From assembly GCF_001184025.1 (NCBI RefSeq), contig NZ_BBYG01000016.1, positions 186,001 through 250,000 on the forward strand: DNA of 64,000 bases. Direction: 5' to 3'. Source of the stretch: Streptomyces maremycinicus. GTDB taxonomy: Bacteria > Actinomycetota > Actinomycetes > Streptomycetales > Streptomycetaceae. A program made the translations under genes and the position numbers. The notes below the pieces were generated by a model that saw nothing but the letters and a program-made list of their open reading frames with translations, had not been told where the DNA came from and did no database searches. Positions 16,477-25,639 of the stretch are shown piece after piece. Each line of letters begins with the position of its first letter. The stretch's first letter is position 1.

Positions 16477-17658
16477 TCAGCCGTTGACGAAGTCCGCGCG
16501 GGCCAGCAGTCCGGTGTCCGGGTTGTCGGTGAAGACACCGTCGATGCCGGTCGCGAAGTAGGTGCGGAACGCGCCGAAGGAGTCGCCGTAGGCGTCGGCG
16601 TCCGTGCCCTTGCGGAAGTTCGTGGGCAGGAAGGGGTTCTCGTTGCGCATGGTGTAGGGGTGCAGCACCAGGCCGACCGCGTGCGCGTCCTTCACCAGCG
16701 TGGTCGGGGTGGTGAGGTTGCCGGCCGCGTCCTTCGGGATCACCAGGTCGAGGGTCGGGCCGATGCCCTGCGCGTAGCCCGCGATCTCCCTGAGTCCCGC
16801 GCGGGTGACCAGGTCGGCGACGGTACGCGGGTCGCCCGCCTCGACGAAGTCCCAGGGGCGCGAGGTCGCGCCGGACAGCAGCACCACGAGGGGGTTGTCG
16901 ACCAGCTTGTTCAGCCGCTGGATGCTGCTCGGCTCGAAGGACTGCACGATGACCGGCGAGTTCTTCTTGTCCTTGCCGTACTTGTGCAGCAGTTTGGCGA
17001 CCCGCTCCTCGAGGCCCAGACCCAGCTTGCGGAAGTAGGTGGGGTGCTTGGTCTCGGGGTAGATCCAGACCTGCTTGCCGCGCTTGCGGGTCTGCTCGTC
17101 CTGCCACCTGAGCACCTCTTCGAAGGTAGGGATCTCCCAGCGGCCGTCGTAGAGGGTGTTGTGCGGGCGGTTGGCGGGGATGCGCTCGACGGCGCGCAGG
17201 GTCTTCAGCTCGGCGAGGGTGAAGTCCTCGGTGAACCAGCCGGTCGTGGAGACACCGTCGAGGACCTTCGTGGTCCTGCGGCCGGCGAACTCCGGATGGT
17301 CGGCGACGTCCGTGGTGCCGCCGATCTCCGGCTCGTGACGGCACACCAGGTGGCCGTCCCTGGTGGGGACGAGGTCGCCCGCCTCGACGATGTCGGCGCC
17401 CAGGTCCAGGGCGAGCTGGTACGAGCCGAAGGTGTGCTCCGGCCGGTATCCGCTGGCGCCGCGGTGACCGATGACCGTCGGCACGGGCAGGCTCCCGAGG
17501 CCCTTGCCGGAGCGGGACGAGTCGGCGGCTCTCGCCGTGCCCGACAGGCCGAGGACCGTTCCGGTGGCACCGAGCACGGCGGCGCCGAGGAGGGCCCGCC
17601 GTCCGGTGCCGCCCGCGGTCGCCTGCTGGTTCGACTCCTGCGTGCCCTGCGTTCCCAT
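16477..17658 (-). CDS. glpQ: Secreted glycerophosphodiester phosphodiesterase
   Basis: A 393-residue GDPD-family enzyme, expected to release glycerol-3-phosphate from glycerophosphodiesters outside the cell. The N-terminus has a twin-arginine signal (GRRALLGAAVLGATGTVLGL, ending TARA). Catalytic signatures are VIGHRGASGYRPEHT (His/Arg pair and Glu), VEAGDLVPTRDGHLVCRHEP and WIYPETKHPTYF. ATG 17658 has AGGAGG upstream. From memory the S. coelicolor gene in this position is glpQ1, under phosphate (PhoP) control. The divergent region does contain GTTGAC/GTTTAC repeats near 17850, but their 10-bp period fits a PHO box poorly. Confidence 0.92.
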   Translation of the reverse strand: MGTQGTQESNQQATAGGTGRRALLGAAVLGATGTVLGLSGTARAADSSRSGKGLGSLPVPTVIGHRGASGYRPEHTFGSYQLALDLGADIVEAGDLVPTRDGHLVCRHEPEIGGTTDVADHPEFAGRRTTKVLDGVSTTGWFTEDFTLAELKTLRAVERIPANRPHNTLYDGRWEIPTFEEVLRWQDEQTRKRGKQVWIYPETKHPTYFRKLGLGLEERVAKLLHKYGKDKKNSPVIVQSFEPSSIQRLNKLVDNPLVVLLSGATSRPWDFVEAGDPRTVADLVTRAGLREIAGYAQGIGPTLDLVIPKDAAGNLTTPTTLVKDAHAVGLVLHPYTMRNENPFLPTNFRKGTDADAYGDSFGAFRTYFATGIDGVFTDNPDTGLLARADFVNG

Positions 17659-17970
17659 GAGGGGCCTCCTGCCGTCGGCTCGTCCGTGCGGCCCGATCGT
17701 AGGGGCGTGGACATGACCGTCGGGAGACCTCCGGCCCAACACGCGGGTGACGGCGGATGGCATGTGCCGTACGGCCGTCCGGCCGCTTCCGAGCGGTGGT
17801 CCGCCGCGTTCCGGGCAGATGACAAGCAGACGGAGATGCCGCCGTCCAGGTAAACGTACGTCAACAGTGCGTAAGACCTGGGTGACCCGATGTGCGTCGG
17901 GCCCGGCGCCGCGAGTATCGTCCTCACCTGCACAGACTCATACCGTTTTCCCTTGACATCGGAGGGCTCG

Positions 17971-18642
17971 TTGTCCCGCTTCGTGCTCATCAAGGCAGTA
18001 CTCGGCCCGGTCATGCGCCTGATGTTCCGCCCCCGGGTCGAGGGCGCGGAGCACATCCCCGGCGACGGCCCCGTCATCCTGGCCGGCAATCACCTCACGT
18101 TCATCGACTCGATGATCCTGCCGCTCGTCTGCGACCGGCAGGTGTTCTTCATCGGCAAGGACGAGTACGTCACCGGCAAGAGCCTCAAGGGCCGGCTCAT
18201 GGCCTGGTTCTTCACCGGGGTCGGCATGGTCCCGGTGGACCGCGACGGCGGCCGCGGCGGTGTCGCCGCGCTGATGACCGGGCGGCGGGTGCTGGAGGAG
18301 GGCAAGGTCTTCGGCATCTACCCCGAGGGCACGCGCTCGCCCGACGGCCGGCTGTACCGGGGGCGGACCGGCATCGCCCGGCTGACGCTGATGACCGGGG
18401 CGCCGGTGGTGCCCTTCGCGATGATCGGCACGGACAAGCTTCAGCCGGGCGGGGCGGGGATGCCTCGGCCCGGGCGGGTCACGGTCCGGTTCGGTGAGGC
18501 GATGGAGTTCTCCCGGTACGACGGGATGGACCGGGACCGGTATGTGCTGCGGGCCGTGACGGACTCGGTGATGACCGAGGTCATGCGGTTGTCTGGGCAG
18601 GAGTATGTGGACATGTATGCGACGAAGGCGAAAGCCGCGTAG
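17971..18642 (+). CDS. 1-acylglycerol-3-phosphate O-acyltransferase (PlsC family)
   Basis: A 223-residue membrane-associated acyltransferase with the NHx4D motif (GNHLTFIDS, about residues 45-53) and the FGIYPEGTRS motif (about 113-122), both needed for transfer of acyl groups to lysophosphatidate. It should act in phospholipid synthesis. The start is a TTG at 17971 with GGAGG 5 nt upstream; no ATG/GTG start fits the homology. It is divergent from the phosphodiesterase gene, a pairing that suits glycerophospholipid turnover. Confidence 0.88.
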   Translation: MSRFVLIKAVLGPVMRLMFRPRVEGAEHIPGDGPVILAGNHLTFIDSMILPLVCDRQVFFIGKDEYVTGKSLKGRLMAWFFTGVGMVPVDRDGGRGGVAALMTGRRVLEEGKVFGIYPEGTRSPDGRLYRGRTGIARLTLMTGAPVVPFAMIGTDKLQPGGAGMPRPGRVTVRFGEAMEFSRYDGMDRDRYVLRAVTDSVMTEVMRLSGQEYVDMYATKAKAA

Positions 18643-18687
18643 CGCGTCCCGCGGGTGGCTGGTCTTGCGTGCGGGGGCGTTGGGGTT

Positions 18688-18859
18688 TTTGCGCCGTTCG
18701 CCGCGCCCCTGAGGGGGGTTCGGCCCGTGGCCTGTTTTTCGGGTGGGGCGGCGTTGTCGATTTGCGCCGTTCGCCGCGCCCCTGAGGGGGGTTCGGCCCG
18801 TGGCCTGTTTTTCGGGTGGGGCGGCGTTGTCGATTTGCGCCGTTCGCCGCGCGCCTGAG
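18688..18859. repeat. 73-bp tandem repeat, about 2.3 copies
   Basis: The unit starts TTTGCGCCGTTCGCCGCGCC and repeats at 18688, 18761 and 18834 with a period of exactly 73 bp; the third copy breaks off after about 26 bp. 73 is not a multiple of three and no gene covers it. Its opening (GCGC-x-GTTC-x-CCGCGCCCC-TGA-GGGG) is a variant of a dispersed Streptomyces intergenic motif, another copy of which lies at 57361-57397. Confidence 0.85.
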
Positions 18860-18880
18860 TTCGGTGCCTGCGGGCCTGGG

Positions 18881-20404
18881 TCAGTTTGTGGGGTGCAGGT
18901 GTTGGGGTTTCAGGAGGAACCAGGCGGCCAGGGCTGTGGCGAGGAGGACTGCCGCGCCTGTCGCGGAGGCTGCGGTCAGGCCGTGGACGAATGCGTCCCG
19001 GGCCGAGGAGAGCATCGTCCCGGCCGCGGTCGGCGGCATGTGGGCCGCCGCCTCCACCGCGCCGCCCAGTGACTCGTGGGCGCCCTGCGGCGTGCCCGCC
19101 GGGGCCGGGAAGCCGCGGTACACGCCCGTCACGATCGAGCCGAGTACGGCGATGCCGAGGGCCGCGCCGAGTTCGTACGCCGTCTCGGAGACCGCCGAGG
19201 CCGCGCCCGCCTGCTCCTTGGGCACCGAGCTCAGGATGACGTCGGCGGTCACCGTGAACGAGAGGCCCGCGCCCACGCCGACCACCAGCAGGGCGGCGCC
19301 CAGCAGCGGGTAGCCGGTGGACCCGTCGATCGTCGTCAGGAGCGCCAGCGCGAGGCCGATCGCGGCGAGACCGCCGGAGACCACGGCCCGTACCGAGAAG
19401 CGGCGGGCCGCCCGGCCCGCGAGCAGACCGGCCACCACCGCGCCGACGGCCGCGGGCAGTTCGGCCAGCCCGGCCTCGAACGGGCGCCTGCCCTGGACGA
19501 GCTGGAGGTACTGGGAGAGGAAGAACACCAGCCCGGACAGGCCCAGGATGGTCAGCAGGTCGGCCAGGACCGCGCCGCTGAAGCCGCGGTTGCGGAACAG
19601 GCGCATGTCCAGCAGGGGCGCCGGCAGGGTCAGCTGGCGGCGGACGAAGCCGTACAGCGCGGCCGCGCCCAGCAGGCCGGTGCCGAGGGCGATCCCGGTG
19701 ACGCCGTGCGTCGCGGCCTCCTTGACCGCGTAGACGACACCGATCATGCCGACGAGGGACAGCAGCACGCTGGACAGGTCCCAGGGGCCCGGGTTCGGGG
19801 TTCGGGACTCCGGAAGCGTCCGGATGCCGACCACGACCAGGACGACCATCACCGGCATGTTGATGAGGAAGACCGAGCCCCACCAGAAGTGCTCGAGGAG
19901 GAAGCCGCCCACGATCGGGCCTACCGCGGTGCCGGCGGAGGCGGTCGCGCCCCAGATGCCGACGGCGAGGCTGCGCTCGCGCGGGTCGTGGAACAGGTTG
20001 CGGATCAGGGCGAGGGTCGCAGGCATCAGGGTCGCGCCGGCGACGCCGAGCAGGGCCCGGGCCGCGATCATCAGCTCCGGGGTCGTCGCGTAGGCGTTGA
20101 GGACCGAGATCAGCCCGAACGCGGTGGCGCCCATGAGCAGGATCCGCTTGCGGCCGATGCGGTCGCCGAGGCTGCCCATCGAGACGAGCAGGCCGGCGAT
20201 GACGAAGGAGTAGACGTCGCCGATCCAGAGGAGCTGGGTGCCGGAGGGCTGGAGGTCCTCGGTGATGTAGGGGGTCGCGAGACCGAGGACGGTCGCGTCG
20301 ACGGCCACCAGCAGCACGGCGAGCACGAGGACGGAGAGCGCGAGCCAACGGTCCGGGCGCTTCACCGCCCCGGTCGTGGTCGCCGGCCGCAGGGTGCTGG
20401 TCAT
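18881..20404 (-). CDS. MFS multidrug efflux transporter (EmrB/QacA, 14 TM)
   Basis: A 507-residue DHA2-type major facilitator. Signatures include VAVDATVLGLATPYI in helix 1, the loop-2 motif GSLGDRIGRKRILLM and motif C-like GPIVGGFLLEHFWWGSVFLIN in helix 5 (three segments named by key residues). It should export drugs or toxic metabolites by proton antiport. It is downstream of and on the same strand as a TetR regulator 60 bp away, so the two probably form an autoregulated efflux unit. Confidence 0.92.
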   Translation of the reverse strand: MTSTLRPATTTGAVKRPDRWLALSVLVLAVLLVAVDATVLGLATPYITEDLQPSGTQLLWIGDVYSFVIAGLLVSMGSLGDRIGRKRILLMGATAFGLISVLNAYATTPELMIAARALLGVAGATLMPATLALIRNLFHDPRERSLAVGIWGATASAGTAVGPIVGGFLLEHFWWGSVFLINMPVMVVLVVVGIRTLPESRTPNPGPWDLSSVLLSLVGMIGVVYAVKEAATHGVTGIALGTGLLGAAALYGFVRRQLTLPAPLLDMRLFRNRGFSGAVLADLLTILGLSGLVFFLSQYLQLVQGRRPFEAGLAELPAAVGAVVAGLLAGRAARRFSVRAVVSGGLAAIGLALALLTTIDGSTGYPLLGAALLVVGVGAGLSFTVTADVILSSVPKEQAGAASAVSETAYELGAALGIAVLGSIVTGVYRGFPAPAGTPQGAHESLGGAVEAAAHMPPTAAGTMLSSARDAFVHGLTAASATGAAVLLATALAAWFLLKPQHLHPTN

Positions 20405-20464
20405 GATTCCTCTCTCAGTGGGTGCGGGGTGTGTGGGGCCTGGCTGCGGAGCGCGCGGTTGCGG

Positions 20465-21025
20465 CTACCCGTCCTGCGGGGCGGGGGGCCGCAGGGCGCC
20501 GCCCAGCAGCAGCTCGACGATCATGTGCTGGAAGTCCTTGGGGGCGCCTCTGCCGCACTGCACCATCCAGGCGCCGGAGGCCAGCAGGCCGAACAGCGCC
20601 TCGCTGAGCCAGGCGGGCGTGAGGTCGATGCGGAACTCGCCGCTCAGCTGGCCGCGCCGGAACAGGCCCGAGACCCGCTCGTCGATCCGGGTCCAGCCCT
20701 GGTGCTGCTCCTCGCCCTCGAACAGCTGGTTCTCGGTGTAGAGGAAGGCGAGCAGGCCGGCGGCCGGTTCGATCTCCCGGACGAGCCGGCGGACGGCGTC
20801 GCGCGCGGGCCCCTCGTCGAGCCGCGCCGTGTCCAGGGCGGACTCGCACTCCGCGATCCCGAGGGCCTCCAGGGCCCGCACCAGCGCGTCGCGGCCCGCG
20901 AAGTGACGGTGCAGCGTGGCCCGGCTGATCCCGGCGGCCTTGGCGACCTCGTCCATCGTCGCCGTGGACTTGTGGGTCAGCAGGGCCGCGGCACCGCGCA
21001 GCACTTGTTCACGATCGACAGCCAT
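20465..21025 (-). CDS. TetR-family repressor of the adjacent efflux pump
   Basis: A 186-residue TetR regulator. The N-terminal helix-turn-helix (ATMDEVAKAAGISRATLHRHF, spread over about residues 22-42) binds DNA; the rest is the ligand and dimer domain. It starts at ATG 21025, which lies 6 nt after a TAGTCT -10 box, so the mRNA is probably leaderless. A TGAGAC-N6-GTCTCA inverted repeat overlaps the -35 region, consistent with self-repression and control of the downstream MFS gene. Confidence 0.9.
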   Translation of the reverse strand: MAVDREQVLRGAAALLTHKSTATMDEVAKAAGISRATLHRHFAGRDALVRALEALGIAECESALDTARLDEGPARDAVRRLVREIEPAAGLLAFLYTENQLFEGEEQHQGWTRIDERVSGLFRRGQLSGEFRIDLTPAWLSEALFGLLASGAWMVQCGRGAPKDFQHMIVELLLGGALRPPAPQDG

Positions 21026-21044
21026 GAGACAAGACTAACCCAGG

Positions 21045-21062
21045 TGAGACAGTGATGTCTCA
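21045..21062. promoter_or_regulatory. Candidate TetR operator
   Basis: Inverted repeat TGAGAC AGTGAT GTCTCA, centred about 30 bp upstream of the tetR-like start. An extra TGAGAC half-site lies at 21024-21029, overlapping the start codon. Confidence 0.6.
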
Positions 21063-21120
21063 TTCCCGGGGTGTGCGGATCATCGAGAGGTGCGTCACCC
21101 CGTCATCGTCGCCGTCCTCG

Positions 21121-21172
21121 CTGTCGGCCTCGCTGTCGCCCTCGCTGTCGCCCTCGCTCGCTGTCGGCCTCG
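21121..21172. repeat. 12-bp tandem repeat (CTGTCGSCCTCG)
   Basis: Four copies of CTGTCG[G/C]CCTCG at 21121, 21133, 21145 and 21161, the last offset by a 4-bp CTCG. It lies between the TetR operator and the end of the aldo/keto reductase gene and is not covered by a credible gene. Confidence 0.7.
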
Positions 21173-21208
21173 GCGGCCCGGACGGCGGAGGCCCGGTTCT
21201 GTGGCCGC

Positions 21209-22180
21209 TCAGTGCCAGGGCAGGCCGCCGCGCCGCTCCCAGTAAGCCCGCGGCTCCTCGGCGAGGCCGGCCAGCCGGTCCACCTGCTCGTCGTCGAGGT
21301 CCACGACCGCCGCGTGCAGGTTGGAGGCGAGCTGGGTGGCGGTGGCCGCGCCGGAGAGGACGACGCCGGCCCAGGGCTGCCGCAGGATCAGCGCGAGGGC
21401 GACCGCGTCGCAGCCGAGCGACGTCTGTGCCGCCACGGCCTTCAGGGCGTCCGGCGCGTGGGGCTGCGCGAGGCGCCCGTTGGCCATGCCCTCCTTCACG
21501 ATCACCGTGAGCCCGGCGTCGTGCGCCTCGGCGAGGGCGGGACCGGCCGAGGTCTCCAGCGCGTTGTACGTCGACTGGACGGTACGGAAGAGGGGCTCAC
21601 CGTCGACCGTCACACCGAGGGCGGCGCGGACGGCCTCGGCCTGGGCCGGGCCGCTGGTGGAGAACCCGACGGTGAGTCCCTGCCCGGCGGCCTCGGCCAG
21701 CCTGGCGTGGAGTTCCTTGTCGGTGAGGGCGGGGCTGTCCGGGGTCACCGAGTGGATCTGGTAGAGATCGAGCCGGTCGCCGAGCAGTTCCGCCGTCTCG
21801 GCGCGCTGCCGTTCGTACGTCGCGAGCCCGTGGTCCTTGACCTCGTGCCGGTCCGCGTCCGTCGTCCAGTCGGCGGTGTAGGTGTACCCCCACTTGCTGC
21901 CGACCACGACGTCGTCCACGTCGGGCCTGGCCTTGAGCCAGTCGGCGAGGAACTCCTCGGAACGGCCGTAGGAGCGGGCCGCGTCGAAGTAGCGGACGCC
22001 CTGGGCGTAGGCGGCGTCGAGGAGTTCGTGCGTGCGGGCGCGCAGCGCCCCGACGCTGCGGTCCTCCCCGAGGTCGTGGTCGCGGCCGAGGTTGATGTAG
22101 CCGGGGCGGCCGACGGCGGCGAGGCCGAGTCCGAGGTGGCAGGTGGGGGTTGTCGCTGAGGCCAGTCGGGCGAAGGGCAT
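21209..22180 (-). CDS. Aldo/keto reductase
   Basis: A 323-residue NADPH-dependent oxidoreductase with the AKR tetrad visible: Asp and Tyr in YFDAARSYGRSEEFL, Lys in VVVGSKWGYTY and His in LYQIHSV. The late segment KAVAAQTSLGCDAVALALIL and GAATATQLASNLHA belong to the cofactor-binding end. The substrate is unknown. ATG 22180 (MPFARLAS) has GGAG 6 nt upstream; longer in-frame versions lack homology-like sequence. It is separate from argH, whose stop lies 86 bp upstream. Confidence 0.9.
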   Translation of the reverse strand: MPFARLASATTPTCHLGLGLAAVGRPGYINLGRDHDLGEDRSVGALRARTHELLDAAYAQGVRYFDAARSYGRSEEFLADWLKARPDVDDVVVGSKWGYTYTADWTTDADRHEVKDHGLATYERQRAETAELLGDRLDLYQIHSVTPDSPALTDKELHARLAEAAGQGLTVGFSTSGPAQAEAVRAALGVTVDGEPLFRTVQSTYNALETSAGPALAEAHDAGLTVIVKEGMANGRLAQPHAPDALKAVAAQTSLGCDAVALALILRQPWAGVVLSGAATATQLASNLHAAVVDLDDEQVDRLAGLAEEPRAYWERRGGLPWH

Positions 22181-22266
22181 CGCGGGCTCCGTTGGTCGAC
22201 TCCGGTACGGCTCGGACCAACGTAACCCGCGACGACCCACGACTCCCGCCCCGGGGAGGAAGGGGC

Positions 22267-23718
<1,452 letters not shown>

Positions 23719-23745
23719 TCACCACTGCGCTCCACGACATGCATG

Positions 23746-23774
23746 AGTATGCAGTGCTCTGCATGATTCGTCAA
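23746..23774 (-). promoter_or_regulatory. argH promoter with ARG-box-like repeats
   Basis: On the minus strand: TTGACG, 17-nt spacer, CATACT. The spacer and flanks hold repeated ATGCA/TGCAT elements (AATCATGCA, ACTGCAT, CTCATGCAT) like ArgR operator half-sites. ArgR with arginine should repress here. Confidence 0.7.
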
Positions 23775-23919
23775 TTCACTTCCGGGCGATGCCGCCCGGT
23801 TCCGGATCCGGGGAAGTTTTCGACAGCGGTTTGAACGACAGCAACCGCTTACCCGTACTCCCGACTGAACGCCGGCGCCGCGTCCGTACACCCACTCCTG
23901 ACCCAAGTGAGGCATCCGC

Positions 23920-24795
23920 ATGTCCAGGGCTCTTCCGAAGTACAACAAGCGTCGCGTGGTGGTCATCGGCGCGGCCGTCGCTCTGACGCTGTCCGGCGCG
24001 GTCGTCGTCAACTCCGCCCTCGCAGGGGAGTCGTCCGGCAGTGGCGGCTCCACCGACGCCAGGACACTCGCCGCCCCCGGCACGATCACATGCCCGGACG
24101 TCGCCTCGCAGCTCCCCGCGATCCCCGCCACCGCGCAGGCCGAGGTGGACCGCAACCTGGCCCTGCTCCAGACGCAGATCGCCGAGGCCAACAAGCGCCT
24201 CGTCGACACCGTGGGCCAGGGCGGCGCCAACTTCGTGCAGAACGCGATCCTCGGCCCGCTGGCCGACAAGCGGGTGTCCACGATCGACCGCATCGCCATC
24301 TCGATCGGCCGTAAGGGCACCAAGCCGCAGGGCCTCGACGCGCTCGCCCCGTGCGCCCTCGACGCGGACGGCGTCGCGGACACCGGCGAGGACGCCGGCG
24401 GGGACGCCGCGGCGGGCGACGAGGCCGAGGTCACCCCCGGCGCGGAGGAGACCGCCGCCGCGGGCGACGGCGCCGCGGACACCGGCGCCGACGCGGCGGG
24501 CGTGGGCACCATCAGCTGCCCGGACGTCGCCTCGCGGCTCCCCGCGATCCCCGCCACCGCGCAGGCCGAGGTGGACCGCAACCTGGCCCTGCTCCAGACG
24601 CAGATCGCCGAGGCCAACAAGCGCCTCGTCGACACCGTGGGCCAGGGCGGCGCCAACTTCGTGCAGAACGCGATCCTCGGCCCGCTGGCCGACAAGCGGG
24701 TGTCCACGATCGACCGCATCGCCATCTCGATCGGCCGTAAGGGCACCAAGCCGCAGGGTCTCGACGCCCTGGCCGCCTGCACGTTGAACAAGTGA
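23920..24795 (+). CDS. Secreted protein with two near-identical ~88-residue domains
   Basis: A 291-residue exported protein. Residues 11-35 form a signal or anchor segment (KRRVVVIGAAVALTLSGAVV). The domain at residues 58-145 is repeated at 200-287; each begins CPDVAS, contains NLALLQTQIAEANKRL and DKRVSTIDRIAISIGRKG, and ends with Cys, so each may close with a disulfide. The linker (146-199) is Ala/Asp/Glu/Gly-rich. The domain is helical by appearance and is not one I recognise. A hairpin terminator follows the stop. Confidence 0.85.
   Translation: MSRALPKYNKRRVVVIGAAVALTLSGAVVVNSALAGESSGSGGSTDARTLAAPGTITCPDVASQLPAIPATAQAEVDRNLALLQTQIAEANKRLVDTVGQGGANFVQNAILGPLADKRVSTIDRIAISIGRKGTKPQGLDALAPCALDADGVADTGEDAGGDAAAGDEAEVTPGAEETAAAGDGAADTGADAAGVGTISCPDVASRLPAIPATAQAEVDRNLALLQTQIAEANKRLVDTVGQGGANFVQNAILGPLADKRVSTIDRIAISIGRKGTKPQGLDALAACTLNK
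24091..24780 (+). repeat. Intragenic 264-bp duplication (copies 24091-24354 and 24517-24780)
   Basis: The two copies differ at only 6 of 264 bases by direct comparison, most in the last 30 bp. The offset is 426 bp (142 codons), so the frame is kept. Near-identity including silent positions implies very recent duplication or ongoing gene conversion. Confidence 0.95.
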
Positions 24796-24808
24796 CGTGA
24801 CAGGCACG

Positions 24809-24844
24809 GCGGCCGCCCCGAGAAGCGCCGGCCGGGGCGGCCGC
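24809..24844 (+). terminator. Hairpin terminator
   Basis: A perfect 12-bp stem (GCGGCCGCCCCG and complement) with a 12-nt loop, 14 bp after the stop of the duplicated-domain gene. Confidence 0.7.
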
Positions 24845-24891
24845 TGTGGCGCGTCACATCACCGGCGGTTTCCTTATCTCCTTAGACAAGC

Positions 24892-24911
24892 GAAAGGCTT
24901 TCCCGGATAAT
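24892..24911 (+). promoter_or_regulatory. Promoter of the PPOx-fold gene
   Basis: -35 TTAGAC at 24892, -10 GATAAT at 24906-24911 (spacing from 24898 to 24905 counts only 8 nt to this box, so the -35 assignment is weak), then 8 nt to ATG 24920. The -10 suggests a leaderless mRNA. TTAGACA occurs twice (24892 and 24914) and could be a regulator half-site. Confidence 0.45.
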
Positions 24912-24919
24912 CGTTAGAC

Positions 24920-25501
24920 ATGGGAAAGACTTATGAGCGCATCGACGGAAGACTCCGCACCTTCATCGAGGAGCAGCCGCTCTTCTTCACCGCCACCGCC
25001 CCCCTGTCGGGCGACGGCACGGTGAACCTCTCCCCCAAGGGCCTGCGGGGCTCGTTCGCCGTGCTGGACGAACACACCGTGGCCTACCTCGACTTCGCCG
25101 GTTCCACCGCCGAGACCGTCGCGCACCTGCGGGAGAACGGCCGGATCACCCTGATGTGGTGCGCCTTCCAGGGGCCGCCGAACATCGTGCGGGTGCACGG
25201 CCGCGGCGAACCGGTCTTCCGCGACGACCCCCGCTTCGGGGAACTCCTGAGCCGCTTCCAGGATCTGGATCCGACCTCGCACGGACTGCGCGCGATCATC
25301 GTCGTGCACGCCGAACTCGTGCGGGACAGCTGCGGGTACGCGGTGCCCTTCATGACGTACGACGAGGACCGCGATCTGCACGCCAGGCGGTTCGCGCGGG
25401 AGGACGACGCATCGCTCAGCGCGTACTTCGCGAAGAAGGAGCACATCGCCACGAGCATGGACGGCCTGCCCGGGCTGCCGTTGCCCCTGAGTCCGATTTG
25501 A
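24920..25501 (+). CDS. Pyridoxamine 5'-phosphate oxidase-fold protein
   Basis: A 193-residue split-beta-barrel flavin/F420-type protein. Typical stretches are TATAPLSGDGTVNLSPKGLR (about 24-43), VAYLDFAGSTAETVAHLREN and MWCAFQGPPNIVRVHGRGEP (about 79-98). Members reduce or oxidise small molecules with FMN or F420, or bind haem; which applies here is not visible. Its ATG lies 8 nt after a GATAAT box, so translation is probably leaderless. It stands alone between terminator and peroxidase gene. Confidence 0.85.
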   Translation: MGKTYERIDGRLRTFIEEQPLFFTATAPLSGDGTVNLSPKGLRGSFAVLDEHTVAYLDFAGSTAETVAHLRENGRITLMWCAFQGPPNIVRVHGRGEPVFRDDPRFGELLSRFQDLDPTSHGLRAIIVVHAELVRDSCGYAVPFMTYDEDRDLHARRFAREDDASLSAYFAKKEHIATSMDGLPGLPLPLSPI

Positions 25502-25587
25502 CGCGCATATGCTTTCTGTACAGACAGTCAACCTGTGGGCTTCTTGGGGCATTTGACGGAATTCCCCCTTCCGCCGTTCTCGTCCCC

Positions 25588-25624
25588 TAGCGTGGCTCAC
25601 GCCCGCGCTCTCGCGCGGGCGTGA
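25588..25624 (+). promoter_or_regulatory. Promoter -10 and 5' hairpin ahead of the peroxidase gene
   Basis: A TAGCGT -10-like box (25588-25593) is followed almost at once by a perfect 12-bp hairpin (TCACGCCCGCGC, TCTC loop, complement) at 25597-25624, then GGGGGA and ATG 25640. If transcription starts near 25600 the hairpin would cap or nearly cap the mRNA and could stabilise it or limit translation. Confidence 0.4.
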
Positions 25625-25639
25625 ACACATGGGGGAAAC

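Noticed and set aside
17840-17860. PHO box between glpQ-like and acyltransferase genes
   Set aside because: GTTGAC/GTTTAC units repeat with 10-bp, not 11-bp, period and are too weak to call.
18688-18859. Tandem repeat as CRISPR array
   Set aside because: Copies are contiguous with no unique spacers; the same applies to the 43-bp and 13-14-bp arrays.
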